From NCBI GenBank assembly GCA_963715025.1, contig CAVQQQ010000002.1:186001-250000 (forward strand): a stretch of DNA of 64,000 nucleotides, given 5' to 3'. The position numbers and the translations under genes are program-made. This document shows, one piece after another, positions 7,447 through 15,996 of this stretch. Source of the stretch: DASSJT01 sp963715025. GTDB taxonomy: Bacteria > Actinomycetota > Actinomycetes > Actinomycetales > Dermatophilaceae. Position 1 is the stretch's first letter. Each line of letters starts with the position of its first letter. A model generated the notes under the pieces. It was not told the DNA's origin. It saw only the letters and a list, made by a program, of their open reading frames with translations, and searched no databases.

Positions 7447-9051
7447 ATGGACGTGCCGTCAGTTCCGGGCTACATACTCCTGGAGCCGATCGGGGCCAGT
7501 GGTGGTGGCCGCGTGTGGCGTGCCCGCCGCGACAGCGACGGTCGGGGGGTGGCGCTGAAGATCGTGCCGGTGCCGGATGCGGCGCTCGGGACCCTTCGGG
7601 CGGAGGCCGACCAGGTAGCGGTGGAAATCGGGCTGATGCAGGCGCACGTCTCCGACCACGTGGTGCGGTGTCACGAGGCCGTCGCCGTGGCGGCTCCGAC
7701 CCCTGCGATCGCCATGGTGATGGACTTGATGGAGGGTGGCTCCCTTGCGGACGTGCTGCATGCGCGCGGTCACCTGAGCCTGGGGGAGACGATCACGGTG
7801 GTCTCACCCATGGCTCGCGCGCTGGCCAGCCTCCACGCGGGCGGTGTAGTCCATGGTGACGTCAGCCCGGGTAACGTGCTGTTCGATCGGTCTGGCCGTC
7901 CGTCGCTTTCCGATCTCGGTGTCGCCCGGGCCGTAGGGGACCGGGAAGGCGGTGTCTTCGGCACCATCGGCTTCACCGCGCCGGAGGTGGAGCTGGGGGC
8001 CCATGCCACACCGCCCAGCGACGTCTACTCGCTCGGCGCCCTGGCCTGGACGTGTCTGACGGGCACCCCGCCGGCCGTGGCCGCCCTCAGGACGAGTCTC
8101 GACGCGGAGGTGCCGGGCTTGGCCGAGGCAGCTCGGCAGCTGGTGGTGGCCTGCCTGTCCGGCGACCCGAGGGCCCGGCCCACGGCCGGCGAGGCCGCGC
8201 TCAGCTTCTTCGATTGCGCACCGGCCGAGCCGATCCGACTGGTCACGGCCGATGACGACGTCGCCCTGCTCACGCGTCGCATCCGCGCTGCGGCGATGGA
8301 CGGGGACGATCGTGAGGCGGCTGCCACACGACCGCGGGGTCCACACGTCTGGCTGCGGAGGAGGAGCTGGCGAGCGACTCCGAGCGGCGCGTCGAGCGGC
8401 GCCAGAACGGGCACCAGGAGCGACACCCGGAGCGACACCCGGAGCGGCACCTCGAGCGGTAGCAGGAGCCACTCCCGACGACTGCCCAGCGCGGCGCAGC
8501 TCGGGCGGTGGGCCGCCGTGGGCATGCTGCTGGCAGCACTCACCTCCGCACTCGGCTGGCAACGGCTGGCGTCTGCCGAGTCTGCCGAGTCTGCCCAGGC
8601 GAGGGTGCCGGCTCGGGGCGCGCCTGCGGCGCCTGAGGACGTGCTGGCCGATCATGGCCGCGTAACCGCCGACCCGGTCGCGGTGGTCAACGCCCTGTCG
8701 CAACTGAGGGCCCGGGCGTGGAACGCAGGCGATGTGCGGCTGCTGCTCGCCTGCGACGCCCCCAACTCTGTGGCGCTGGCTCACGACCGAGAGCTGCTGG
8801 AGCGGGCCGGCCTGAGTGGTGCAACCTACGCCGGGGTGGCCTTCCGCGTCGTGTCGGCGCGGCTTGAAGATGCGACCCAGACGACCGCCCGCGTGGTCGG
8901 ACGCGTGGACTCGACGGCATACGACGTTGCGGTTGACAGGAGGGTCACCCACGTTGCCGCTCGGCCCGCGGCACCGGTGCAGTTCCGCCTCCGCTGGGTC
9001 GGGCGACGGTGGCTGGTGGACGAGGTCAGAGCTGCGACAGCACCCAGCTGA
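7447..9051 (+). CDS. Membrane-anchored protein kinase with NTF2-like outer domain
   Basis: The 534-residue protein starts with a Hanks-type kinase domain (about 8-260): glycine loop IGASGGGRVW, ATP Lys in GVALKIV, catalytic loop VVHGDVSPGNVLF and a metal-binding Asp in LSDLGVAR. HRDLKPEN is replaced by HGDVSPGN and DFG by SDLG; the Asp and Asn residues remain, so activity is possible but atypical. A linker of 4-residue repeats (about 312-343), one membrane segment near 357-374, and an outer domain of about 130 residues resembling NTF2/SnoaL folds follow. ATG 7447 directly follows a hairpin; GTG 7453 is an alternative. The 3' end overlaps the convergent epimerase by 26 bases. Confidence 0.82.
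   Translation: MDVPSVPGYILLEPIGASGGGRVWRARRDSDGRGVALKIVPVPDAALGTLRAEADQVAVEIGLMQAHVSDHVVRCHEAVAVAAPTPAIAMVMDLMEGGSLADVLHARGHLSLGETITVVSPMARALASLHAGGVVHGDVSPGNVLFDRSGRPSLSDLGVARAVGDREGGVFGTIGFTAPEVELGAHATPPSDVYSLGALAWTCLTGTPPAVAALRTSLDAEVPGLAEAARQLVVACLSGDPRARPTAGEAALSFFDCAPAEPIRLVTADDDVALLTRRIRAAAMDGDDREAAATRPRGPHVWLRRRSWRATPSGASSGARTGTRSDTRSDTRSGTSSGSRSHSRRLPSAAQLGRWAAVGMLLAALTSALGWQRLASAESAESAQARVPARGAPAAPEDVLADHGRVTADPVAVVNALSQLRARAWNAGDVRLLLACDAPNSVALAHDRELLERAGLSGATYAGVAFRVVSARLEDATQTTARVVGRVDSTAYDVAVDRRVTHVAARPAAPVQFRLRWVGRRWLVDEVRAATAPS
8380..8475 (+). repeat. Degenerate 12-bp tandem repeats in kinase linker
   Basis: About eight in-frame 12-base units related to CGGAGCGACACC follow one another; the two central units (8428-8451) differ by one base. 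They encode the Ser/Thr/Arg-rich linker between kinase domain and membrane segment. Length variation by slippage would keep the frame. Confidence 0.75.
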
Positions 9052-9925
9052 TGGCCCGGGCCAGCGTGTCGTGCTCGTGCTGGAAACCGCTCTCCCGCAA
9101 GCGGACTGGTTCGACCCTCAGGCTGGCGAGGATGTCCTCGGCAATACCGCCTGCGGCGAGGCGCAGTGCCGGCCCCGGCGCCGGCAGGATGGCTGGGCGG
9201 TGGAGCTGGCGGCCGAGTTCGGTAGCAACGTCCTTCTGGCGCGCGGGAGCCGGCCCCACGATGTTGACCGGGCCGACGACGTCGGGGTGGTCAACGAGGT
9301 GGGCCAGGGCGCGCACCTCGTCGGTCAGGCTGATCCACGGCCACCACTGGCGTCCACTGCCGAGTGGGCCGGCCAAGCCGAACCGCGCCAGACGGAGCAG
9401 CGGCGGGAGCGCGCCGCCGTGCGGCCCGAAGACCAGGCCGCTGCGCGAGAAGGCGACGGGCAGGCCGGCCTGCCGAGCCGGCTCCGCGGCAGCCTCCCAG
9501 CCGCGCACGACGTCGGCGAGAAAGCCCTCGCCGGCCTCGCTGGCCTCGGTGAGGAACTCCTCACCTCGATCACCGTAGTAGCCGACGGCAGAGGCGTTGA
9601 CGAGGCGCACCGGCGTGCCACAGGAGGCCAGAGCGAAGGCCAGGGTTGCGGTGCTGTCGACCCGGGAAGCGAAGATCTCGTGTCGGAAGGACTCGCTCCA
9701 GCGCTTGGCGCCGACGTTGACGCCGGACAGGTTGACCACGGCGTCGAGACCGCGCAGTCGCGCCGGGTCGAGGGTGCGAGTGGCGGGGTCCCAGCGGATC
9801 TCGGCCGGCGTGCGCTCCTGGCGCCGCACGAGGTGCAGGACCTCGTCGCCTCGCGCAGTTAGGAACGACGACAGCGCGCCGCCGATCATGCCCGAGGCCC
9901 CGGAGATGGCGACGCGCTGTGCCAT
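9026..9925 (-). CDS. TIGR01777 family NAD(P)-binding epimerase-like protein
   Basis: The 299-residue protein is an extended short-chain dehydrogenase. It has the nucleotide motif GASGMIGGAL near the N-terminus, the SAVGYYGDRG signature with the YYG typical of TIGR01777, RSGLVFGPHGGALP, and the C-terminal DUF1731-like tail ESGFQHEHDTLARAI. The family (YfcH, SulA-like; Rv2216 in M. tuberculosis) is widespread and its substrate is unknown. It ends inside the kinase gene (26-base convergent overlap) and is 11 bases downstream of the sucB stop, so it may be co-transcribed with sucB. Confidence 0.9.
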   Translation of the reverse strand: MAQRVAISGASGMIGGALSSFLTARGDEVLHLVRRQERTPAEIRWDPATRTLDPARLRGLDAVVNLSGVNVGAKRWSESFRHEIFASRVDSTATLAFALASCGTPVRLVNASAVGYYGDRGEEFLTEASEAGEGFLADVVRGWEAAAEPARQAGLPVAFSRSGLVFGPHGGALPPLLRLARFGLAGPLGSGRQWWPWISLTDEVRALAHLVDHPDVVGPVNIVGPAPARQKDVATELGRQLHRPAILPAPGPALRLAAGGIAEDILASLRVEPVRLRESGFQHEHDTLARAISWVLSQL

Positions 9926-9936
9926 GGTGCCCGCGC

Positions 9937-11925
9937 TCAGCCTGCCCCGAGACCCAGAGAGGCCTCGAAAGCGCCCTCCTCGAGACGCGTCTTCATCGTG
10001 GTGAGGAAGCGCGCGGCGTCTGCCCCGTCGACGATGCGGTGGTCGTAGGTGAGTGCCAGGTAGGCCATCGAGCGGATGGCAATGGTCTCACCGCCGTCCT
10101 TGTCGGTGACGACGATCGGCCGCTTGACCACGGCGCCGGTGCCGAGGATGGCCACCTGGGGCTGGTTGATGATCGGGGTGTCGAACAGCGCCCCGCGGCT
10201 GCCGGTGTTGGTCAGCGTGAACGTCCCGCCGGACAGGTCGTCGGGCATGATCTTGTTGCTGCGGGTGCGCTCGGCCAGGTCGGCGATCGCCCGGGCCAGG
10301 CCGGCGATGTTGAGGTCTCCGGCGTTCTTGATGACCGGGACGATGAGTCCCTTCTCGGTGTCGACCGCGATGCCGAGGTTCTCCGCGCCGTGGTACGTGA
10401 CCTGGTCGCCCTCGACGCTCGCGTTCACGTTGGGGTGGGTCTTCAGCGCCTCGATGGCGGCGAGGGCGAAGAAGGGGAGGAAGCTCAGCTTGGTGCCCTC
10501 GCGCCGCTCGAAGTCGGCCTTGGCCCGCGTACGGAGGCGGGCGATCTTGGTGACGTCCACCTCGATCACCGTGGTCAGCTGCGCGGAGACCTGGAGGGAC
10601 TCGACCATGCGCGTAGCGATCATCCGCCGCAGGCGCGACATCTTCTCCGTGGTCCCGCGCTTGGAACTGTCGACAGCGGCAGAGGCGGCTGCGGCGCCCG
10701 CCGGGGCAGGTGCCTGCGCCGCGGGAGGGCCGGCGGGGGCGGCAGCGGGTGCGGCCTCCGCCTCCTGCGCCGCCTTGGCCGCGTCGAGGACGTCCTGTTT
10801 GCGGATCCGCCCGCCCACACCGGTGCCCGTCAGGCTGGCGAGGTCGACGTTGTTGTCGGCGGCCAGCTTGCGGACCAGCGGGGTGACGTATGCCGCCGCG
10901 TCGCCCGGTGCGGCGGCCGGGGCCGGCGGCGCCGCGGGAGCCTGGGCCGCAGGTGCTGCCGCGGCTCGGGCCGTGGGCTCCGCTGGCGCGGGCGGGGGTG
11001 CAGCGGGCGGGGGTGCAGCGGGCGCGGAGGGAGCCGGTGCAGCCGGTTCTGGCGCGGCAGCGGCAGGTGCGGGGGCGGCTGGTGGGGCCGGTGCGGGGGC
11101 TGCGGCAGGCTCCTCTGGTGCCTGGGGCGCAGCCGGCGCGGGCTCTCGAGTAGCCGGCGCCTCAGCGGCCGGCGCCCCAGCGCCAGCCGCCGGAGCAGCG
11201 CCACTGCGGCCCACGATCGCGAGGTCGGCGCCCACGGGCACGGTGTCGTCCTCCTGGACCAAGATCTTGGTCAGCGTGCCCGCTACCGGCGAGGGGATCT
11301 CCGTGTCGACCTTGTCGGTCGAGACCTCGAGGAGAGGCTCGTCGACGGCGACCTCGTCGCCTTCCTTCTTCAGCCACCGGGTCACCGTGCCCTCGGTGAC
11401 CGACTCGCCCAGGGCCGGCATCTTGACCGGCTCGCCCGCCGACCCGGTGGCGGGCTCGGGGGATGCCTGAGCCTCGGACGCGCGCTCCGGCTCGGAGGTC
11501 GCCGGGGTCTCGGGCTGCTCGGTGGAGGGCGTCTCCGGTGCCGGAGCCTCGGCCTGTGCTGGAGCCGCATCCTGTGCCGGCTGGGCCTCGGGCTCGGCTT
11601 GGGGCTGGGCTTCGGGCTGGGCTTCGGGCTGGGACTCGGTGGGAGCCGACTGGGCAGCCTCGCCCCCCTCGCCGCCGGCACTGGTGCCACCGTCGCCGAT
11701 GACCGCGAGGTCGGCACCCACGGGCACGGTGTCGTCCTCCTGGACGAGGATCTCCTGAAGCACGCCTGCCACGGGTGACGGGATCTCGGTGTCCACCTTG
11801 TCCGTCGACACCTCCAGCAATGGCTCGTCAACCGCCACGGTGTCGCCGACGTTCTTCAGCCAGCGGGTCACGGTGCCCTCGGTGACGGACTCGCCCAGAG
11901 CCGGCATGGTCACGCGTTCTGACAT
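9937..11925 (-). CDS. sucB: 2-oxo acid dehydrogenase E2 (dihydrolipoamide acyltransferase)
   Basis: The E2 core enzyme passes acyl groups from lipoyl arms to CoA. The 662-residue product has two lipoyl domains (about 1-76 and 165-240, lipoylated Lys in TDKVDTE, the first at 43), an Ala/Pro/Gln/Glu-rich linker with PEAQ repeats, a long Ala/Pro linker, a peripheral subunit-binding domain (about 345-385, VRKLAADNNVDL) and the catalytic domain with DHRIVDG about 35 residues from the end. The lipoyl domains are nearly identical even in DNA, suggesting recent duplication or gene conversion. Its start has a GGAGAG ribosome site. It lies 74 bases after lpdA. Annotated as sucB; M. tuberculosis DlaT serves as E2 for the pyruvate complex, so the acyl specificity is not settled. 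Confidence 0.95.
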   Translation of the reverse strand: MSERVTMPALGESVTEGTVTRWLKNVGDTVAVDEPLLEVSTDKVDTEIPSPVAGVLQEILVQEDDTVPVGADLAVIGDGGTSAGGEGGEAAQSAPTESQPEAQPEAQPQAEPEAQPAQDAAPAQAEAPAPETPSTEQPETPATSEPERASEAQASPEPATGSAGEPVKMPALGESVTEGTVTRWLKKEGDEVAVDEPLLEVSTDKVDTEIPSPVAGTLTKILVQEDDTVPVGADLAIVGRSGAAPAAGAGAPAAEAPATREPAPAAPQAPEEPAAAPAPAPPAAPAPAAAAPEPAAPAPSAPAAPPPAAPPPAPAEPTARAAAAPAAQAPAAPPAPAAAPGDAAAYVTPLVRKLAADNNVDLASLTGTGVGGRIRKQDVLDAAKAAQEAEAAPAAAPAGPPAAQAPAPAGAAAASAAVDSSKRGTTEKMSRLRRMIATRMVESLQVSAQLTTVIEVDVTKIARLRTRAKADFERREGTKLSFLPFFALAAIEALKTHPNVNASVEGDQVTYHGAENLGIAVDTEKGLIVPVIKNAGDLNIAGLARAIADLAERTRSNKIMPDDLSGGTFTLTNTGSRGALFDTPIINQPQVAILGTGAVVKRPIVVTDKDGGETIAIRSMAYLALTYDHRIVDGADAARFLTTMKTRLEEGAFEASLGLGAG

Positions 11926-11999
11926 GAGCGGTGCTCTCCTTTTCCTGTGTCGCGCTGGTGGTGCGTGTCGTCGGTCGGTGGTGTGCTCAGTCTGCTCGC

Positions 12000-13379
12000 T
12001 CAGGTGTGAGCGTGGAGGGGTTTGCCCGCCAGGGCAAGGTGCGCCTCTCCGAGCGCTTCGTTCTGGGTCGGGTGGGCATGGATCAGCCCGGCCACGTCGG
12101 AGGGCAGCGCCTCCCAGTTGTAGATGAGCTGCGCCTCTCCTACCTGCTCGCCCATGCGTGCGCCGATCATGTGGACGCCGACGACAGGCCCGTCCTTCTC
12201 GCGGACCAGCTTGACGAAGCCCTGCGTCTTCAGGATCTGCGACTTGCCGTTGCCGCCCAGGTTGTACTCGGCGGTCTCCACCTCGGTGTACTTCTCCTGG
12301 GCCTGGGCCTCGGTCAGACCGACCGAGGCGATCTCGGGGTCGCAGTACGTCACGCGGGGGATGCCGAGCTCGTCGATCGGCGCCGGAGCGAGCCCGGCGA
12401 TGTCCTCGGCGACGAAGATGCCCTGAGCGAAGCCACGGTGGGCGAGCTGCAGACCCGGGACGATGTCGCCAACGGCGTAGACCCCCTCCACATTGGTGCG
12501 GCAGCGCTCGTCGGCGAGGACGAAACCCCGATCCATCGCCACCCCGGCCTCGTCGTACCCGAGCCCCGCTGTCACGGGCCCGCGGCCGATGGCCACGAGC
12601 AGCATGTCGGCCTCGAGGGTTTCCCCGCCCTCGAGCGACACCGTCACCGTGTCGCCGGTCTGGACCGCGCCGCTGAAGGAGGCGCCGGTCTTGAACGCGA
12701 TCTTGCGCCGGCGGAAGGCCCGCTCGAGCTGCTTCGAGACTGCCTCATCCTCGGCAGGTACCAGTCGCGGCAGGGCCTCGACGATCGTCACCTCGGAGCC
12801 GAATGAGCGGAACACCGACGCGAACTCCACGCCAATGACGCCGCCGCCCAGGACCACGACGCGCGGGGGGACGAACTCGAGCTGGAGCGCCTGCTCGCTC
12901 GTCATGATCCGGCCGCCGATTTCAAGGCCGGGCAGGGTCTTGGGCGTCGAACCAGTCGCCAACACGACATAGCGGCCCCTGACCCGACGTCCGCCCACGT
13001 CGACGGTGTCGCTGGCGACGAGCCGCCCCTCGCCCTCGATGTACTCGATCGCCTTGGCCTTGACGAGCCCCTGGAGGCCCCGGTACAGGCGATCGACCAC
13101 GCCCTTCTTGTAGGAGTTGACCCCGGACATGTCGACCGACTCGAACGTCGTCTTGATCCCGATCGAGGCACCGTCCCGGGCCGAGTCCGCCACTTCGGCC
13201 GCGTGCAGGAGAGCCTTGGTGGGAATGCACCCCACGTGCAGGCAGGTGCCTCCGAGCAGGTCCTTCTCGACAAGTGCGACGCGGAGTCCGAGCTGGGCGG
13301 CGCGGAGCGCGCAGGCATAGCCGCCGCTGCCTCCGCCCAAGATCACGAGATCGAAGTTCTCCTCGGCATCTGCCGACAT
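12000..13379 (-). CDS. lpdA: Dihydrolipoyl dehydrogenase (E3)
   Basis: This flavoprotein reoxidises dihydrolipoamide for the 2-oxo acid dehydrogenases and glycine cleavage. The 459-residue product has the FAD motif VILGGGSGGYACA, the redox-active disulfide GGTCLHVGCIPTK, the NAD motif VVLGGGVIGVEFASV, the second FAD motif YAVGDIV, and the C-terminal HAHPTQNE with the His-Glu pair. The start is ATG 13379 with a GGGAG ribosome site 7 bases upstream; the longer frame into the intergenic region is rejected. It is followed by sucB on the same strand, so E3 and E2 are made from one transcript. Confidence 0.97.
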   Translation of the reverse strand: MSADAEENFDLVILGGGSGGYACALRAAQLGLRVALVEKDLLGGTCLHVGCIPTKALLHAAEVADSARDGASIGIKTTFESVDMSGVNSYKKGVVDRLYRGLQGLVKAKAIEYIEGEGRLVASDTVDVGGRRVRGRYVVLATGSTPKTLPGLEIGGRIMTSEQALQLEFVPPRVVVLGGGVIGVEFASVFRSFGSEVTIVEALPRLVPAEDEAVSKQLERAFRRRKIAFKTGASFSGAVQTGDTVTVSLEGGETLEADMLLVAIGRGPVTAGLGYDEAGVAMDRGFVLADERCRTNVEGVYAVGDIVPGLQLAHRGFAQGIFVAEDIAGLAPAPIDELGIPRVTYCDPEIASVGLTEAQAQEKYTEVETAEYNLGGNGKSQILKTQGFVKLVREKDGPVVGVHMIGARMGEQVGEAQLIYNWEALPSDVAGLIHAHPTQNEALGEAHLALAGKPLHAHT

Positions 13380-13614
13380 CGGGTCGCTCCCTTGCGTGTT
13401 GCGCAGTGACTGGGCTCTCGCGAGGCATCCAGCGCAGCAGGTCGTGCCGGGGCCGGGCACCTCACAGTGCATCTTGTCACTGTTCGTGACCCGGGACGCA
13501 AGCAGGGCGCGTCCGCGAAACGGCCTCCAGCAGCCTCGTGAGACCTGTGCGGCGGGCGGCCCGCTGTCAGGCAACTCCCAGAGGTCCCTCAGGCCCTGGC
13601 CCTAGAGTGGGACC

Positions 13615-13965
13615 ATGGCGTGGTGGAGTCGTCGCCGCACCGGCGGCAAGGCGGGCGGCCGGTTCGCGGCACGTACCGATGGTCCGGGCATGTCCATCGA
13701 CGAGAAAGCTGTGCGCGCCCACCTGCGCAGTTTCGTCTCCACCCGTCGGGGGGTCGAGGCCTATGTCGAGCCCCCCACCTCAGTCACTTCGACGACCGTC
13801 ATCCTGATCGCCCACGACGGCGAATGGACCCGGCGAGCCGTGCCCTCGCGGCAGCGGGCCTTCGACCTTGCCCGCTCCCTGGACGTCCCGGTCTACGACG
13901 TCAACCAGACCGGCTACCCGCAGCGGATGCGCGACTGGAACGCACGCCAGCGCCGACGGGGCTGA
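13615..13965 (+). CDS. Conserved small actinobacterial protein, function unknown
   Basis: The 116-residue protein has a basic N-terminus (AWWSRRRTGGKAGG) and a compact domain with alternating strands and helices (TSTTVILIAHDGEWTRRAV, FDLARSLDVPVYDVNQTGY). I do not recognise an enzymatic motif. The start is ATG 13615, 6 bases after a TAGAGT box at 13603-13608, so it is probably leaderless. It is divergent from lpdA and followed by the small DUF5302 gene. Confidence 0.65.
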   Translation: MAWWSRRRTGGKAGGRFAARTDGPGMSIDEKAVRAHLRSFVSTRRGVEAYVEPPTSVTSTTVILIAHDGEWTRRAVPSRQRAFDLARSLDVPVYDVNQTGYPQRMRDWNARQRRRG

Positions 13966-14056
13966 CCCTCGAGCGGGCCGACCCCGGGTTAAGCGCTGGT
14001 GTCGGTCCCGCCGGGCTGCGAGAGTGGTGGCCGGACACCCCTGAAGGAGGACCGAG

Positions 14057-14245
14057 ATGTCAGCCAAGAGCAGCGGCTCCCACCCCTCGCCTGGCGAGGA
14101 CGTGAAGCAGAAGTTCCGCGAGGCGCTCGAACGCAAACAGGCCCGCGGCGGACGGTCGACGGCCACCGAGGGCGAGGCATCCAAGGTGCACGATGCCCAT
14201 GGACCGGCCAAGGTCCAGCAGATGTTCCGCCGCAAGAGCGGGTGA
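14057..14245 (+). CDS. DUF5302 family small protein
   Basis: A 62-residue, highly charged and probably disordered protein matching the short actinobacterial DUF5302 family. It has a Ser/Gly-rich start, the EDVKQKFREALERKQ helix and the terminal KVQQMFRRKSG. A strong GGAGG ribosome site lies 5 bases before the ATG. It is followed within 7 bases by a large terminator. Function unknown. Confidence 0.85.
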   Translation: MSAKSSGSHPSPGEDVKQKFREALERKQARGGRSTATEGEASKVHDAHGPAKVQQMFRRKSG

Positions 14246-14251
14246 CAGCCA

Positions 14252-14287
14252 GGGAGGGGCCCGCCAGCATGCTGGCGGGCCCCTCCC
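14252..14287. terminator. Bidirectional terminator, 18-bp perfect palindrome
   Basis: A 36-base perfect palindrome (arms 14252-14269 and 14270-14287) starts with GGGAGGGGCCC. It lies between the plus-strand DUF5302 gene and the minus-strand pepA gene, which ends at 14356. In RNA it would form a stem with a 4-base loop. Confidence 0.85.
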
Positions 14288-14355
14288 GCTGCCCGAGGCG
14301 AGTGGGCGCCGCGGCTCGCCGGCAAGGCCGGTCCACTCCCGAGGCGGTCTGCCGG

Positions 14356-15870
14356 TCAGCCGGCAAATCCCTCGACGAGCGTGAGCAGGGTGGAGACGCC
14401 GTACCCCGTGCCGCCCTTCGGGGTGTAGCCGTAGGCAGACTTCTCGTTGTAGGCGGGGCCGGCGATGTCAAGGTGTGCCCAGGGGATCGGGCTGCCCGAC
14501 TCGGAAGCTCCCACGAACTCGCGCAGGAAGAGCCCCGCGGTCAGCATCCCGCCGTCGCGGTCGGCCTTGTGCGCGATATCGGCCACGTTGGAGTCGAGAC
14601 CCTTGCGGAGGTCCTCGGGCAGCGGCATGGGCCAGACGGCCTCCCCGGCTGCGTCCGCGGCTGCACATACTCGGTCGCGGAACACGTCGTCGTTGGCCAT
14701 GACCCCGGCGAGCCGGGTGCCGAGGGCAGTGATCTGTGCCCCGGTGAGTGTCGCGATGTCGACCAGCGCGTCGGGCCGCTTCTCGCTGGCCAGGCACATG
14801 CCGTCGCCGAGGACCATGCGACCCTCGGCATCGGTGTCCAGGATCTCGACCGTCCTGCCGTTGCGCATGGTGACGACGTCTCCCGGTCGCTGCGCGGAGC
14901 CGCCCGGCATGTTCTCGGCGAGGCACAGGTAGCCGGTCACGGCCACGGGGAGTCCGAGCTCGGCGGCGGCGAAAACGGCGCCGGCGACCGCCGCCGCCCC
15001 GGCCATGTCCGACTTCATGGTCAGCATTCCGCTCGCGGACTTGATGTTGAGGCCGCCCGAGTCGAACGTGATGCCCTTCCCGACCAGGGCGACGGAGGCG
15101 CCGGCCCGGGCCGGCGCATAGGACAGGGTCACGATGCGGGGCGGGTGTGCCGAGCCCTGGCCCACGCCGACGATCCCGCCGAAGCCGCCCTTGGCGAGCG
15201 CGGACTCGTCCATCACCCTCACTGTCAGCTTGGCAGCCGACTCCGCCGTCCGCTTCTTCACCGACTCCACGAAGGACTGGGGGAAGAGCTTGTTGGGGGG
15301 CGTGTTGACGAGGTCGCGGGCGTAGCAGGCGGCCCGCGCCAGCACCTCGGCCCGGCTGGCAGCGGCACGCATGGACCTGCTGCGCGCCCCAGAGGTCACC
15401 ACGGTCAGGGTTGGCTCCGCGGTGTCCTCGGCACGAGAGGACGTGAGCGGCCGGAAGCGGTAAGCCCCCAGGGCGGCACCTTCGGCGATGGCGCCCACCC
15501 GCGCGGCGTCGCCAGCTGGGAGCGCCAGCGCGGCCTTGGCGACGCCGTCAGCGGAGCGCAGCGCGGCACCCGCGGCACGCCGGAGGGCGCCGGTCTCGAA
15601 ACCTGTCGTGCGACCGGTGCCCTGGCCGAGTCCGGTGACAATGACCAGGGACGCCGTCACCCCGGGGACGGCCGCGATCTTCACGACGTCGTCCAGCGTG
15701 CCCTTGGCGCGGAGCACCTCCAGGCTGGCCCCGACGTGAGCCGCGACGCGCCGGGGGAGTCCATGGCCTGCGGCGAGCACCGCCCCGCCGGGCGTCTCGA
15801 CGGCTCCGAGGACCACCGCGTCGACGGCGAGCTCGTGAGCGGGGCGTTCGGTCAAGCTCAGGGTGGTCAC
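14356..15870 (-). CDS. pepA: Leucyl aminopeptidase (M17)
   Basis: This cytoplasmic metallopeptidase removes N-terminal residues from peptides. The 504-residue protein has a variable N-terminal domain (about 1-170) and the M17 catalytic domain with VGKGITFDSGGLNIK (metal Lys and Asp), the MKSDMAGAAAV helix and the signature DTDAEGRMVL. The family usually has NTDAEGR, so the first Asn is Asp here, a tolerated change. The product is of normal length. It is divergent from gcvT and ends at the palindromic terminator. M. tuberculosis has pepB at the equivalent place. Confidence 0.96.
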   Translation of the reverse strand: MTTLSLTERPAHELAVDAVVLGAVETPGGAVLAAGHGLPRRVAAHVGASLEVLRAKGTLDDVVKIAAVPGVTASLVIVTGLGQGTGRTTGFETGALRRAAGAALRSADGVAKAALALPAGDAARVGAIAEGAALGAYRFRPLTSSRAEDTAEPTLTVVTSGARSRSMRAAASRAEVLARAACYARDLVNTPPNKLFPQSFVESVKKRTAESAAKLTVRVMDESALAKGGFGGIVGVGQGSAHPPRIVTLSYAPARAGASVALVGKGITFDSGGLNIKSASGMLTMKSDMAGAAAVAGAVFAAAELGLPVAVTGYLCLAENMPGGSAQRPGDVVTMRNGRTVEILDTDAEGRMVLGDGMCLASEKRPDALVDIATLTGAQITALGTRLAGVMANDDVFRDRVCAAADAAGEAVWPMPLPEDLRKGLDSNVADIAHKADRDGGMLTAGLFLREFVGASESGSPIPWAHLDIAGPAYNEKSAYGYTPKGGTGYGVSTLLTLVEGFAG

Positions 15871-15996
15871 GGCAGAGGGTCCCTCTCAGGATGGATGTGG
15901 GGAGGCCGGGTGTGGCCGCGGGACAGTGGCCACCGGGCAGGATAGCCGCGCGGTGCCCTCGGCCGGTCACGCCTGCGGGGCGGTACGGTTCGGCCC

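Noticed and set aside
13476..13490. GTCAC-N5-GTGAC inverted repeat upstream of lpdA as a CRP/GlxR-type site
   Set aside because: Arms of only 5 bp and inverted relative to the known TGTGA/TCACA consensus; expected by chance at this GC content.
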